Below are positions 54,367 to 63,072 of a DNA stretch of 64,000 nucleotides, in pieces. This DNA comes from Sporomusa silvacetica DSM 10669. Lineage in GTDB: Bacteria; Bacillota; Negativicutes; Sporomusales; Sporomusaceae. How positions within the stretch are numbered: position 1 is the stretch's first letter; each line of letters starts with the position of its first letter. The notes beneath the pieces were generated by a model. The model ran no database searches. It saw only the letters and a program-made list of their open reading frames with translations, and was not told the origin of the DNA. The stretch lies in the NCBI RefSeq assembly GCF_002257705.1, contig NZ_LSLK01000113.1:124001-188000 (forward strand), given 5' to 3'. A program made the translations under genes and the position numbers.

Positions 54367-54592
54367 ATATTTTTCGCCCTCCTACACACTACCCAAACTT
54401 TATCGATACAATATCTGTATAATAATTATATTCCTGGAATATTATCTATTTCCTCCCAATGTATTACAAAAAATGACTATTTTTTTTGTAATACATTCTA
54501 ATTTTATATAAAAATAATGAAGCGGTGGCTTGATGAATGTAAGCAGTGTTAGGACTCTATCTAACTCTTCTAAAACGAAAGCTTAATAGGAA
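54367..54592. other. AT-rich intergenic region
   Basis: No gene recognised. Two octamer-like copies of TGTAATACATT (54457-54494) occur in a short AT-rich stretch before the kinase start. Nothing else stands out. Confidence 0.3.
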
Positions 54593-54665
54593 TGGAGATC
54601 CGTATGCATCGAAAAAGTGCCGGTACGGTTCGGGAAGGGGCGAATTCCTGAGGAATTCGCCTATT
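54593..54665 (+). mobile_element. Probable group II intron 3' end remnant (domains V and VI)
   Basis: GATCCGTATGC...GTACGGTTC (54597-54631) resembles the conserved domain V hairpin, and GGCGAATTCC/GGAATTCGCC (54639-54661) resembles domain VI. Neither a reverse transcriptase frame nor the upstream intron part is found, so only the 3' tail remains. One stem position is mismatched. Confidence 0.45.
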
Positions 54666-54771
54666 TCATCCACCTCACGATGGACACCCTTATCTTAAGC
54701 TAACGGTTAGCACTATCAACCCCCGTATCGGACTTTCACCGACAAGTAAGCGCCCATGCTGGGCGCACCGA
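54666..54771. other. Conserved-looking non-coding stretch with hairpin
   Basis: After the intron tail comes about 100 bp with a CGCCC-ATGCT-GGGCG hairpin (54750-54766). It looks like a mobile-element border, but I cannot name it. Confidence 0.3.
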
Positions 54772-54777
54772 AAAAAA

Positions 54778-54800
54778 CCTTCCAGCAAATCGCAGGAAGG
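54778..54800 (-). terminator. Terminator of the former tRNA-Arg gene
   Basis: Arms CCTTCC...GC and GC...GGAAGG are followed by T7 on the minus strand. It directly follows the tRNA 3' end, as expected for the original tRNA transcript. Confidence 0.85.
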
Positions 54801-54813
54801 CTTGAGTTTCCTA

Positions 54814-54863
54814 TGGTGCGCCCGGCAGAAATCGAACCTGCGCACCCGGTTCCGGAGAACACC
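54814..54863 (-). other. 3' half of tRNA-Arg(CCG): att site of an integrated element
   Basis: The minus strand shows an anticodon loop CTCCGGA with its 3' stem ACCGG, the T-arm GCAGGTTCGATTTCTGC and the acceptor strand GGGCGCACCA. This is the 3' half of a tRNA-Arg with anticodon CCG. The 5' half is absent: no D-arm or 5' acceptor strand lies in the next 100 bp. This is the classical result of integration at a tRNA gene, with the element to the right of 54863 and the host 3' flank (terminator) to the left. Confidence 0.8.
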
Positions 54864-55411
54864 AACTGGCTTTTTTAATATTTTTCTAGTCCTATTTAGT
54901 CTATAAAATCCAGATTATTTATGATAAATTAGTCTATTAAGCCTTATCTCTCTAATAATTTCAAATAGTATTTATACCTAAAAACTATCTAATGCCCCCC
55001 TCGTTGCCCTCCTCATTATAATCGTCACCAAGTAGTTTCACCAACAAAGCAGTCTTATCATTTCTTAAAATATATACACCAAGCTACCATCATTTAGACC
55101 ACTTACTATAAAGCTTCTCCGTATTACGTCGCAAGCAGAACTACCCTAATTGGCCTCAAAGTAAGGCATCTAGCTGTAATTGGGGTAAAGGCACAAAGGT
55201 TGTTTATAGTTCATCAACACCATGGATTTTAATCCTAAATCCATAATATTATTTCCTAATATAACAATGGTACCATTATATAAATGCAATTGTGATTATC
55301 AGACTTTCATATCGCCCCATGCTCAATATAAAATGCTATGGTCAATATGATTAATCATGTCATATTTTTAAATATAATGAGAATCCTTTTTCCCATTAAA
55401 GAAAAAATAAG
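54864..55411. other. AT-rich island border, nothing recognised
   Basis: About 550 bp at the left end of the putative integrated element. Both strands were read; no gene, RNA motif, repeat or IS end is evident. It is markedly AT-rich. Confidence 0.4.
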
Positions 55412-55446
55412 AAAATATAGGCACTCTCGCGAGTACCTATATTTTC
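55412..55446. terminator. Hairpin terminator at the EamA remnant
   Basis: Arms AAAATATAGGCACTC and GAGT-CCTATATTTT flank a CGC loop, with A/T-rich borders. It lies about 30 bp past the restored EamA stop codon. Confidence 0.75.
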
Positions 55447-55474
55447 TACTTCCATAAAAACTATTTATAGTTGC

Positions 55475-56449
55475 TTAAGAATAATCACCATTGACTTCGA
55501 CTTGTTTATGATTGTTATTGCTCAGCATCATAATATATGCGGCTGCCAAAATTAGTACGATTCCTATAATAGTGTACGTAGTAAGAGTTTCCGTAAAATA
55601 AGGAGACAAAATAGCGGCGCAAGGGCTGGCTTTATAAAGAATACGATAGACGCGACAGAAGCGGAACTTTTCTCCATAGCCATGAAGTAAAACAAAAAAC
55701 CCAAGCCACTTACAACAACACCAAGATAAATCAGAACGGCAATATTACTATAATTAATCCCGGAAATTATCGGAATATCAACTAATAACGGGGTAATATT
55801 TCCTTGTTGATAGGTAGCAAACAATGGTAAATGTGAAATCAGCATCAAGACCAATAAAATTATATCACCTGCCAGAAAGGAAAAACAAGTGCTCACAACA
55901 CAGCCATACCTTTCTACTCTCATTTTACTAACAACACTATAGACTGCAAAGGTTATTGCAGCTAATATGGCTAAAATGATGCCTTTCATATCAGTATGTA
56001 TCCCAAAGGGATTTAAAATAAAGAACACACCCAGCAAGCTAACTGCCAGGGATAGCATTACCTTTTTATTGATCTTTTCATTTAATAAAAAATACGCAAT
56101 CGGAGTTGTAAATGTAGGGTTGGCACTAAATATGATAGCCACCGTCGAAGCCATCGTATAAAGGATAGCAAATTGAAAAAACGACATGCTGATGACAATA
56201 CCCAAAAAGCCTGTTGCTATAAAATATATACAATCATTTCTATTTAACTCAATATTTTTCCTATTTATTACTTGCATTGATGTCGGCAGTAATATTACCC
56301 CCCCGATCAAGAATCTGATAAAATTCAGTTGAAAGGGATTAATATCAGCCGCCACAGTTTTACTGGCTATCTCCATTGTGCTGAAAATAACAGCCGCTAG
56401 TATAATATATACCCGCTTTCTTCTATATCTCAATATAGCTTTAAATAGT
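55475..56449 (-). pseudogene. Frameshifted and 5'-truncated EamA permease
   Basis: The main frame covers EamA helices from VYIILAAVIFSTMEIA to IKPALAPLF and then ends early with a nonsense tail at 55564. In the +1 frame the missing C-terminus continues as SPYFTETLTTYTIIGIVLIL and AAAYIMML to a stop at 55475. This suggests a small frame-changing deletion near 55605-55620. At the other end the frame runs back without an ATG into the 3' end of the esterase gene, so the true start is also missing. The gene is therefore doubly broken. Confidence 0.75.
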
Positions 56450-56534
56450 GAGAAAAATAGGAATGAAGGGCGGCAGCCGGGCTCAGAGCTACCACCCTCC
56501 GAAGGGGAAAAGAAAGGAGCTTTGCTACTATTAT

Positions 56535-58331
56535 TTACTTTTCCGGCTTCCAGCCAGGATACAGTTTTGCGTTGCTGCCCAAGGCAGTGCAAGGGGAGTT
56601 GTAGCCGATGGTGCCGGCACCGAGCTTGCCGGTCGGATAATAAATGACAGTGCCGTCTTTCTCCGTGGAGTAGACCCTGTCATCGGTATGGATCTGCACG
56701 TCCGCCAGTTTATACGGCTTGTTGAGATTCAGCTTGCCGCGAGCCATCTCGGTCTCGCGGGTCTGGTTCATCAGCCACTCATAGCAAGCGAAAGTGCTGT
56801 GGCCATAGAACCATGCGGACATATGGCTGACGTTACCGCTCAGGGTGACCTGATAGATACCGAGGGCGCTCTTACGGGAAACAAGCTCTTTCACAAGCGC
56901 ATTTCTCTTTGCCACGGTTGTGTCTGTCGTCAGAACCATATCAGCATTTTCCACGTCCACGCCGCAGAGGTCTTTGAAGAGCATCATGTATTCTGGACTG
57001 CTATCGGTGTTGAGATAGAGGATGTTGTCGTCGGAGCACATGTAGAACCAATTGTTGTAATCGCAGGGATTGCCGTCGGCGTCCTTGTTCCAGATGATCG
57101 TGCCGTCAGCCGGAGCATTGTAGCACACGGAGCCGTTAAACTTGTAGTCCTTGTTGAAGTTGGTGCCCCATACGCAGCTCATGGGCATGATGGCGGCAAA
57201 GTAGTTGTCGCGCTGTGCAGCCAGGGCCATGATGGTCATACCGCCCATGGACTGGCCGGAACCGTAAATGTGGTTCTTATCAATGTTGTAAGTACCAGTG
57301 AGGGAATCCATCAGTTCCCAGATAGCAGGAGCAGCGCAGCTTAGTGTCCAGTTGTCACGGGAGATACGCAGGTTGTATGAGGGGTTGTTCGCATCCATGG
57401 GGAATGCCTCAGAAATTTCCGGGCAGACAATGATTGCACCGTCCAGGCCCTGATCCTTCGCAAGCTGCTGGAACGCGGCAGAAGCATAGTTGCTGGGTCC
57501 CTGTGCCTCGGTCAGGGTGAGCATCGGATTGGTGCTCATGGATCCGGCGTCATGGATGTGCAGGACCAGAGCATATTTCTTGCTTGAGTCATAGTCCTTG
57601 GGGACATACAGAGCATAGGGCAGATCGAAATTCCAGTACTTGCCGTTTGCCTCATCGAAGCAGTTGGTGGCATGGAAGGCTGAATAGCCGGTGTCTCCGT
57701 CGATGGAGGCGATGGTGTGAAGCTGATAATCCTCAATGCCCTTGATGGTGTAAGTACCGTCATTCGCATAGTTGTAGTATTCCGGAGCTCTGTTGCCGCC
57801 GGTCATGGGGTCAATACCAATGTAAGCTTGCACAGTGTAGTTCCCGACTTCCTTGGTGCTGGGGGCGATCACGTCGTTCGCAGTCTTGATGGTTTTGATC
57901 TGCTTCACACCTGCAGCCATGGTGATTTTCCATGATCTAGTAAAGGCAGTGGTCTGGTAATCGGTGTTGACTTCGATGATGACGTAGTTCCCGGTGCCGC
58001 TGCCGCCTGTTGCAGAGGTGGCGGGTTCATCGTTCACATAGGCCTTCAGGGCCACGCCGGGATTGCTGCCCATCTGAATTTTATTTGCGCTCAGGGACGT
58101 ACCGTAGTCGTTGATCTGAAAGGTGTCCACATCGAGATCAGCGCCAGTCAGGTCGACACCGTACTTGACAACGATGGCGTTAGTTTTGGAGCCGTCGCCG
58201 TCAACGAAACCGAGGGTCTGTACGCTCTTGATGACGTCGTCCGCCTTGAGCGAGTCGGCAGTGGTTGTGTATACCATAAGGGAAATTGCAAGCATTAAAG
58301 CCGCTGCGAACTTTTTAAGATTTGTTCTCAA
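56535..58331 (-). CDS. Secreted alpha/beta-hydrolase (esterase/phospholipase-like)
   Basis: This 598-residue protein has a signal peptide (residues 1-27 or so) and an N-terminal Ig/carbohydrate-like domain of about 150 residues. An alpha/beta-hydrolase domain follows with the nucleophile elbow GSGQSMGGMT (Ser near 363), and LPYALYVPKDYDSSKKYALVLHIH at its start. HMSAWFYGH near residue 520 may supply the catalytic His. The gene is visibly GC-richer than its AT-rich flanks, which suggests separate acquisition. The substrate is unknown. Confidence 0.85.
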   Translation of the reverse strand: MRTNLKKFAAALMLAISLMVYTTTADSLKADDVIKSVQTLGFVDGDGSKTNAIVVKYGVDLTGADLDVDTFQINDYGTSLSANKIQMGSNPGVALKAYVNDEPATSATGGSGTGNYVIIEVNTDYQTTAFTRSWKITMAAGVKQIKTIKTANDVIAPSTKEVGNYTVQAYIGIDPMTGGNRAPEYYNYANDGTYTIKGIEDYQLHTIASIDGDTGYSAFHATNCFDEANGKYWNFDLPYALYVPKDYDSSKKYALVLHIHDAGSMSTNPMLTLTEAQGPSNYASAAFQQLAKDQGLDGAIIVCPEISEAFPMDANNPSYNLRISRDNWTLSCAAPAIWELMDSLTGTYNIDKNHIYGSGQSMGGMTIMALAAQRDNYFAAIMPMSCVWGTNFNKDYKFNGSVCYNAPADGTIIWNKDADGNPCDYNNWFYMCSDDNILYLNTDSSPEYMMLFKDLCGVDVENADMVLTTDTTVAKRNALVKELVSRKSALGIYQVTLSGNVSHMSAWFYGHSTFACYEWLMNQTRETEMARGKLNLNKPYKLADVQIHTDDRVYSTEKDGTVIYYPTGKLGAGTIGYNSPCTALGSNAKLYPGWKPEK

Positions 58332-58612
58332 TTCTGTTCCTCCTTTTTCTCATACTCCCCATCATACGAACTTTTTTTTCTAACGGACTTGTTTTTTCTA
58401 TCAGATGACTTCCGGTAAGCAGCCTATCAATAGAAACCCCCAGACTTTTGCCAAAAGAGGCAAAAGGCAGTATTTGGTAAAGCATTACCGTTCTCCCATT
58501 TAGAAACCGCTTACGGAGTAACATTCAAAAGTAAACTGATCTGTTCTTGGGTATACTCTTTTTCTTCTCGCAACAAAGCAATCCGTTGTCCAATCTCTTT
58601 GTCGTTTAGCAT
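58315..58612 (-). pseudogene. XRE-family regulator, nonsense-mutated and frameshifted
   Basis: From the ATG at 58612 the minus strand reads LNDKEIGQRIALLREEKEYT, then QEQISLLLNVTP, a TAA stop, then AVSKWENGNALPNT in the same frame. This is a typical XRE helix-turn-helix broken by one stop. The rest (FGKSLGVSIDRLLTGSHLI) continues in another frame. The gene therefore has a nonsense codon and a frameshift. Confidence 0.75.
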
Positions 58613-58745
58613 GATGTCATCGCCCTTTACAGTAACATTGCTGTTACCATTGTATCTCGGCTCTCTATCGATGTCTACCAAATGCTGATTGTGCCTGTAT
58701 TCATATATTTCAACTACCTGGATTCCCGCGAAAAGTTATGTTTTT

Positions 58746-59515
58746 TTACTGTTTGTTGCATAATTCAAGCAACAAAGAACAGTGTTGATCAAATTCACTT
58801 TCACTCATCAGATGGTACTTTTCATTGATCAAGCTAATGACATTGCATTGAATATCTTGATCAAACGAATGTTCATCAAATCCAATTGCTGAAATAATTA
58901 GTTGGTTCTCCTCTGTTGCATTCTTTAATAGGTATGCGAGCAACTCATGCTTCTTGACATCATCCGTTTCTGCATTGTTTGGGCTATCAAAAACAATCGG
59001 GAATTTGATCGCACCTGGATTGAATTCACTTTTGAGTTTAATAAGATTGATATACCACATAACAGTTGCTATCGGTTTATTGCTTCCGCTTGCTGTAAAT
59101 CTTCTTGTGATATTTTCAAATTTCTTTTCATCAATCTCAGACAGCCCAAAGTTCGTTTTGTCACAAATCAACAGCTCATAATACCTATTGTTGATAGCCC
59201 TTTTAGCTGCATCATATTCTCGTTTCTTTTTCCCCAGCGCATCACTATCGGTTTTTATCTTCTCCAAAGAACGTTTCAATTCACCCATTTCAGTCAGAAG
59301 GCTGTCACGCACTTCGATAAATCCTTTATGTCTCAGCACATCATTTACCTGAGCAGAACTCATGTTGAGCTTTACCTCATATTCTTCAAGTAAGCTCAAT
59401 AATTCCTTGTATTTATCAATTTCCGAGTTAATTTTACTATTGAGTTCCAACACTGAACGCTGAATATCATTACTTACAATAATGATATCATCGCCCGTAT
59501 TATATTTGCTTGATC
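58746..59515 (-). pseudogene. C-terminal half of a coiled-coil (SMC-like) ATPase
   Basis: The frame runs from about 59568 to 58746 without a credible start. It reads DATGLRSSKYNTGDDIIIVS, a coiled coil (about 100 residues), then the Walker-B/D-loop KFPIVFDSPNNAE and LIISAIGFDEH. The N-terminal Walker A half is missing. It is joined directly to the DUF4297 fragment upstream, which points to a deletion that fused the remains of two genes. Confidence 0.65.
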
Positions 59516-60138
59516 TCAGTCCCGTCGCATCAACGAGTTTTGAAGGGCATTTGGTTTTTTGGGTTCACATCCTTTAATCTTAACAAAAGATGTTACAATC
59601 TTTCCAATAATATCATTTGTTGGTTCATTAAGATTCATCGACGTAAAAATATAATATATATTGGAGATATCAATGTCATCCACTTCAAACTCGGCCTTTA
59701 ATGCCTCTGTTATTTTCTTAATACTTGCTGGACTGATAGAACTTAGGCTAATTTTCTCAGTGTCTGAGAACACTTTTTTTCCGTCTTCAAGTAAGAGTTG
59801 GATACAAGCGCCAACTTAACATTTTGAAAGTCATAAGGTCGTTTCAGGATATATAGCTTACCAAGGATGGAGCTTCCATTATTCGTTTTTACAATGTCAT
59901 TTATTGTATATATTTTATCGCCTTTGTGTGTTTTCAGTTGATAAAATTCATATCCATCTTTCAAATGCACCTCGATATCACATACATAGTCGAAAACCAT
60001 AGTGAAATCATCATAGTCATAGATATCTAGCATTTTGCTTATGCCCCACAACAATTCCAAACGAAAACGATTCTTGGATAAACTACCTGAAACATCGAAA
60101 GGCAAAGACATGTAATAACTCGTATTTTGCAAGCTCAC
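59516..60138 (-). pseudogene. Broken DUF4297-type nuclease gene of a defence system
   Basis: The first frame (60138-59743) has a PD-(D/E)xK pattern: DYVCDIEVHLKDG then YEFYQLKTHKGD, as in DUF4297/Cap4-like nucleases of antiphage systems. At an A7 run (plus-strand T7, around 59778) the frame changes, and the continuation lies in another frame (59773-59516, VFSDTEKISLSSISPASIKK). Overall the product is shorter than the family norm. It is likely a decayed defence gene. Confidence 0.6.
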
Positions 60139-60174
60139 ACCCCCAATCTAATACTTCATGTTCACTAATATAAA

Positions 60175-60429
60175 TTATAGCCATAACTCCGTAGCTGATG
60201 GGGCTCTCTGCTGCATATAGTGCTTCCCTCCGGAGCTGCCAATATCAATAACGCAATAACGATTTTTGTCTATTTTCCGACCAAACAGGATTATCTCTCT
60301 AATAGCCAGTCGTAGGACTGCCTTTCTCTGCTCCGGGGTAGCGCGCTCCCGAGCAAATCTTTCGAGCCGCTCCAACGCCTCACGCACTCTCACGGAAGTC
60401 AGCAGTCTGAAGTAATCGTCGCCTAGCAT
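60175..60429 (-). pseudogene. Possible C-terminal tail of a site-specific recombinase
   Basis: 84 residues (VREALERLERFARERATPEQ followed by RKAVLRLAIREIILFGRKID) resemble the end of a large serine recombinase. No catalytic domain is nearby. This may be a remnant of an older element. Confidence 0.35.
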
Positions 60430-60609
60430 GTTTGATCCGTCTCAATTGCAACATCGTCAAATACCGTCATACTGACCATACTGACAACCCGATCTAAGTC
60501 AAGAGAAATCATTTCGGACATCAAATGTCAAACTTAAATGAGATAGCTATATACCTTATCTGGTACATAAATGTCTTTTATTTTCAGATCCTCCCGCATT
60601 AAAGACAAT
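60430..60609. other. Short AT-rich spacer
   Basis: 180 bp between the recombinase tail and the Fic gene. No feature is recognised in it. Confidence 0.3.
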
Positions 60610-61353
60610 TCATCCTATATGTCGGATATAAAAATCAAAAGCATCTCCTAAAATCCGAGCTACCAACTGAATAAAAACACTATAATCCTCTTTAACATGC
60701 GAAAAATCTAAAGAATCATAATACTCTACCCGCTGCTCTTTTTTTATAACTATCGGTACATATCCATTTTTCATAAGCTCAAAGTTTAATAGTAATCTTG
60801 CCGTACGTCCATTACCATCCACAAAAGGATGTATTTTAACAAACCAACTATGTAAAATCGCTGCTCTTTCAACAGCATGTAACATCTGCGCCTCTCCTGC
60901 ATACCATTCCAGCAAGTCAGCCATTTGCGCAGGAACCTGTACAAAGTCAGGCGGTATATGCTCCGCACCACTGATAAATACATTTTCCCGACGGTAAACC
61001 CCGGCACTTTCAGGTAATATTCCCTTTAAAACAATAGAATGGATATTTTTTATCTGCCATTCGGACAAATATTCCTGCTTTTTAATTATTTCTTCTATAT
61101 AGCCAATTGCTTCCCTATGATTAATCACTTCCAGGTGCTCATGCAGGGTTTTTCCGCCAATGGTGATTCCTTCTAAAACTACTTTAGTTTCAGACAGGGT
61201 AAGTGTATTACCTTCAATAGCATTCGAATGATATGTCCATTCCACTAGCAACTTTGCTCTTAGGCTTTCAAGAGTATGGCGTGGGAAAGGCCTCTTAATG
61301 TCCAGCAAAGCCTTTTTCTCGTCTATTTGTTTCAGTATTGCATGATAATCCAT
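60610..61353 (-). CDS. Fic-domain protein (AMPylase-like, class II)
   Basis: This 247-residue Fic protein has the catalytic motif HPFVDGNGRTARLLL and the flap region upstream. The inhibitory motif SNAIEG (S-x-x-x-E-G) is in the N-terminal helix, which places it in the self-inhibited class II group. Such proteins transfer AMP or another nucleotide to a target. The ATG at 61353 follows GGGGGTG by 6 nt. It lies inside the integrated element and may be cargo. Confidence 0.88.
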   Translation of the reverse strand: MDYHAILKQIDEKKALLDIKRPFPRHTLESLRAKLLVEWTYHSNAIEGNTLTLSETKVVLEGITIGGKTLHEHLEVINHREAIGYIEEIIKKQEYLSEWQIKNIHSIVLKGILPESAGVYRRENVFISGAEHIPPDFVQVPAQMADLLEWYAGEAQMLHAVERAAILHSWFVKIHPFVDGNGRTARLLLNFELMKNGYVPIVIKKEQRVEYYDSLDFSHVKEDYSVFIQLVARILGDAFDFYIRHIG

Positions 61354-61546
61354 TAGAATCACCCCCAAGCTATTTTCATCTCAAATTCCATCCAAATTGC
61401 GTATATTCTGAGCTGATGCCGATTTTTTAATTAAATTATTAATCATATTTTACCATAAACTGGCTCATTTTACACTAGACACACGTTCAACTCTCTCCTT
61501 ATGCACTATAATGTGTGTAGCTTTTGAAGTGGTCAATACAAAATAA

Positions 61547-61576
61547 GACTCACCCGCAGATTAAACCGGATGAGTC
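61547..61576 (-). terminator. Terminator after the integrase
   Basis: Arms GACTCA...CCG and CGG...TGAGTC lie about 28 bp past the integrase stop, followed on the minus strand by TTATTTTG. Confidence 0.65.
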
Positions 61577-61603
61577 GCTTTTAAATAAAATTTTATTTTA
61601 AGA

Positions 61604-62806
61604 TCAGCCTACTAAAAATGTCGCAACGGCTTGAACCGCCGCGTTCTGTGTGTCCGGCAATAAGTGAGAATAGGTATCTAAGGTCATCTCGATACTGGCA
61701 TGGCCTAGACGTTCTTGTACAATTTTGGGATTAGTGCCATCCAAAAGCAGTAAGCTCGCATGTGTATGGCGTAGGTCATGGAAGGTAAAGCTCTTATTTA
61801 TCCCCGCTTCCACTAGCAGCTTTTTATATTTTCGACAAGAAAAATGATTCGTCCAATAATTTTTGCCGAAAGACCCGCCAATAACCCAACCATTATCCTC
61901 ATATTGGTCGCCGAGTCTGGCCTTTTGCCAGTCTTGATATTTTTGATGATGTTGGCAAGCTTTCACTAGATCGTCATGTATCGGTATTTTCCTTGCAACC
62001 CCTGTTTTTGGCTCTTCAACGCTAACCCCATGACTTGTTGCTACTCTTGAACGCCTTACTGTAATCATCTTTTGCTCAAAATGAATATCTTCCCACTTCA
62101 ATCCCAATACTTCCCCTAACCGCATGCCCGTAGATAAAGCAATGTAAACAGCAATGTATACGTCAAGCTCAGACATTTCAGCATTTTTTCGTCTTTTAAA
62201 CAAAGCATCATTGGCCTTATTCCTGGCTGTATCGAGCAATAACCGCGCTTGTTCTTTATTTAAGGGATGTATTTCTTCTTTAACCATTCGCGGCGGATCT
62301 GTTAATTTGGCCGGATTTTTTACTAATAGACCAATTTTAATTCCCTTTTCTAAACACCCTATAAAATAGCGTCGAACGCCTCTTACTGTTGAAGCTGAAA
62401 GCCCTTGATTCTTTTCTCCACCTGAAACTAGTAATTCATTTAAAAAATGCTGTAGATCAGAAACTGATAACTTATTTACTAATGCATTACCAAACTTTGC
62501 TTTAACATATTTCATACAGGCAAAGTACTTTTCATAAGTTTTGATTCTTACTGAGGGCTTTACAAAATCGGCTAACCAACGATCAACCCAAACCCCCACC
62601 GTCAATTTATCAGCCTCAGGCAGTAAGCCATCATTAGAATTCTTCTGCCACTCCGCTTTTTTCTTATTAACTTCACGCTGAGTTTTCCCTGTAAATTTCT
62701 TTCGCTTCGTATTGCCCAAACTATCTTTATAACTTACTTGAGCTTCCCATCTTTGACGATTTTTATCATAATAAGCAGTTCCTTCGCCGTTTGCCCGTTT
62801 ACCCAT
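61604..62806 (-). CDS. int: Tyrosine integrase (phage/ICE type)
   Basis: This 400-residue tyrosine recombinase has an N-terminal AP2-like arm-binding domain (about 1-60), a SAM-like core-binding domain and the catalytic residues. These are Arg in STGMRLGEVLG, the HDLRHTHASLL block (His-x-x-Arg), LGHASIEMT (His) and the nucleophile Tyr in DTYSHLLPD. It should recombine at a tRNA-Arg(CCG) att site, one half of which lies at 54814. It is intact. Confidence 0.93.
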   Translation of the reverse strand: MGKRANGEGTAYYDKNRQRWEAQVSYKDSLGNTKRKKFTGKTQREVNKKKAEWQKNSNDGLLPEADKLTVGVWVDRWLADFVKPSVRIKTYEKYFACMKYVKAKFGNALVNKLSVSDLQHFLNELLVSGGEKNQGLSASTVRGVRRYFIGCLEKGIKIGLLVKNPAKLTDPPRMVKEEIHPLNKEQARLLLDTARNKANDALFKRRKNAEMSELDVYIAVYIALSTGMRLGEVLGLKWEDIHFEQKMITVRRSRVATSHGVSVEEPKTGVARKIPIHDDLVKACQHHQKYQDWQKARLGDQYEDNGWVIGGSFGKNYWTNHFSCRKYKKLLVEAGINKSFTFHDLRHTHASLLLLDGTNPKIVQERLGHASIEMTLDTYSHLLPDTQNAAVQAVATFLVG

Positions 62807-62834
62807 TTACAATCCCCCCTACATTTGTATAAAA

Positions 62835-62862
62835 GTTAAGGCAGGGAATTCCCTGCCTTAAC
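62835..62862 (-). terminator. Perfect 28-bp palindrome between excisionase-like gene and integrase
   Basis: A perfect inverted repeat with no loop base (GTTAAGGCAGGGAA and its complement TTCCCTGCCTTAAC) lies just after the excisionase-like stop at 62866. On the minus strand it is followed by TTTTAT, so it can act as a terminator. It may also be a recombination or operator site. Confidence 0.65.
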
Positions 62863-62865
62863 AAA

Positions 62866-63051
62866 TTAGCCATTGCTGACTTTTGGTGCATTAATCAACT
62901 CATCAATTGCCCAGGTCGGGATGAAAATCCGTTTTCCCACATTCACGATGTGGAAATCTCCCCTTTTTATCGCCGAATACAAACCACTCCGACTGATAGG
63001 AATGATCTTAAGAACATCATTTACAGTTAACAATTTATCTTTTGTCATCAT
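62866..63051 (-). CDS. Excisionase-like helix-turn-helix protein
   Basis: This 61-residue protein (LLTVNDVLKIIPISRSGLYSAIKRGDFHIVNVGKRIFIPTWAIDELI) has the MerR/AlpA-type HTH of Xis proteins. It is next to the integrase and in the same orientation. It probably directs excision of the element. Confidence 0.8.
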   Translation of the reverse strand: MMTKDKLLTVNDVLKIIPISRSGLYSAIKRGDFHIVNVGKRIFIPTWAIDELINAPKVSNG

Positions 63052-63072
63052 ACTACCTCCTCATTCTTTTCA

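Noticed and set aside
59770..59800. Programmed frameshift at the A7 run in the DUF4297 gene
   Set aside because: No stimulatory structure or Shine-Dalgarno-like element was seen, and the downstream part is itself truncated and fused, so decay is simpler.
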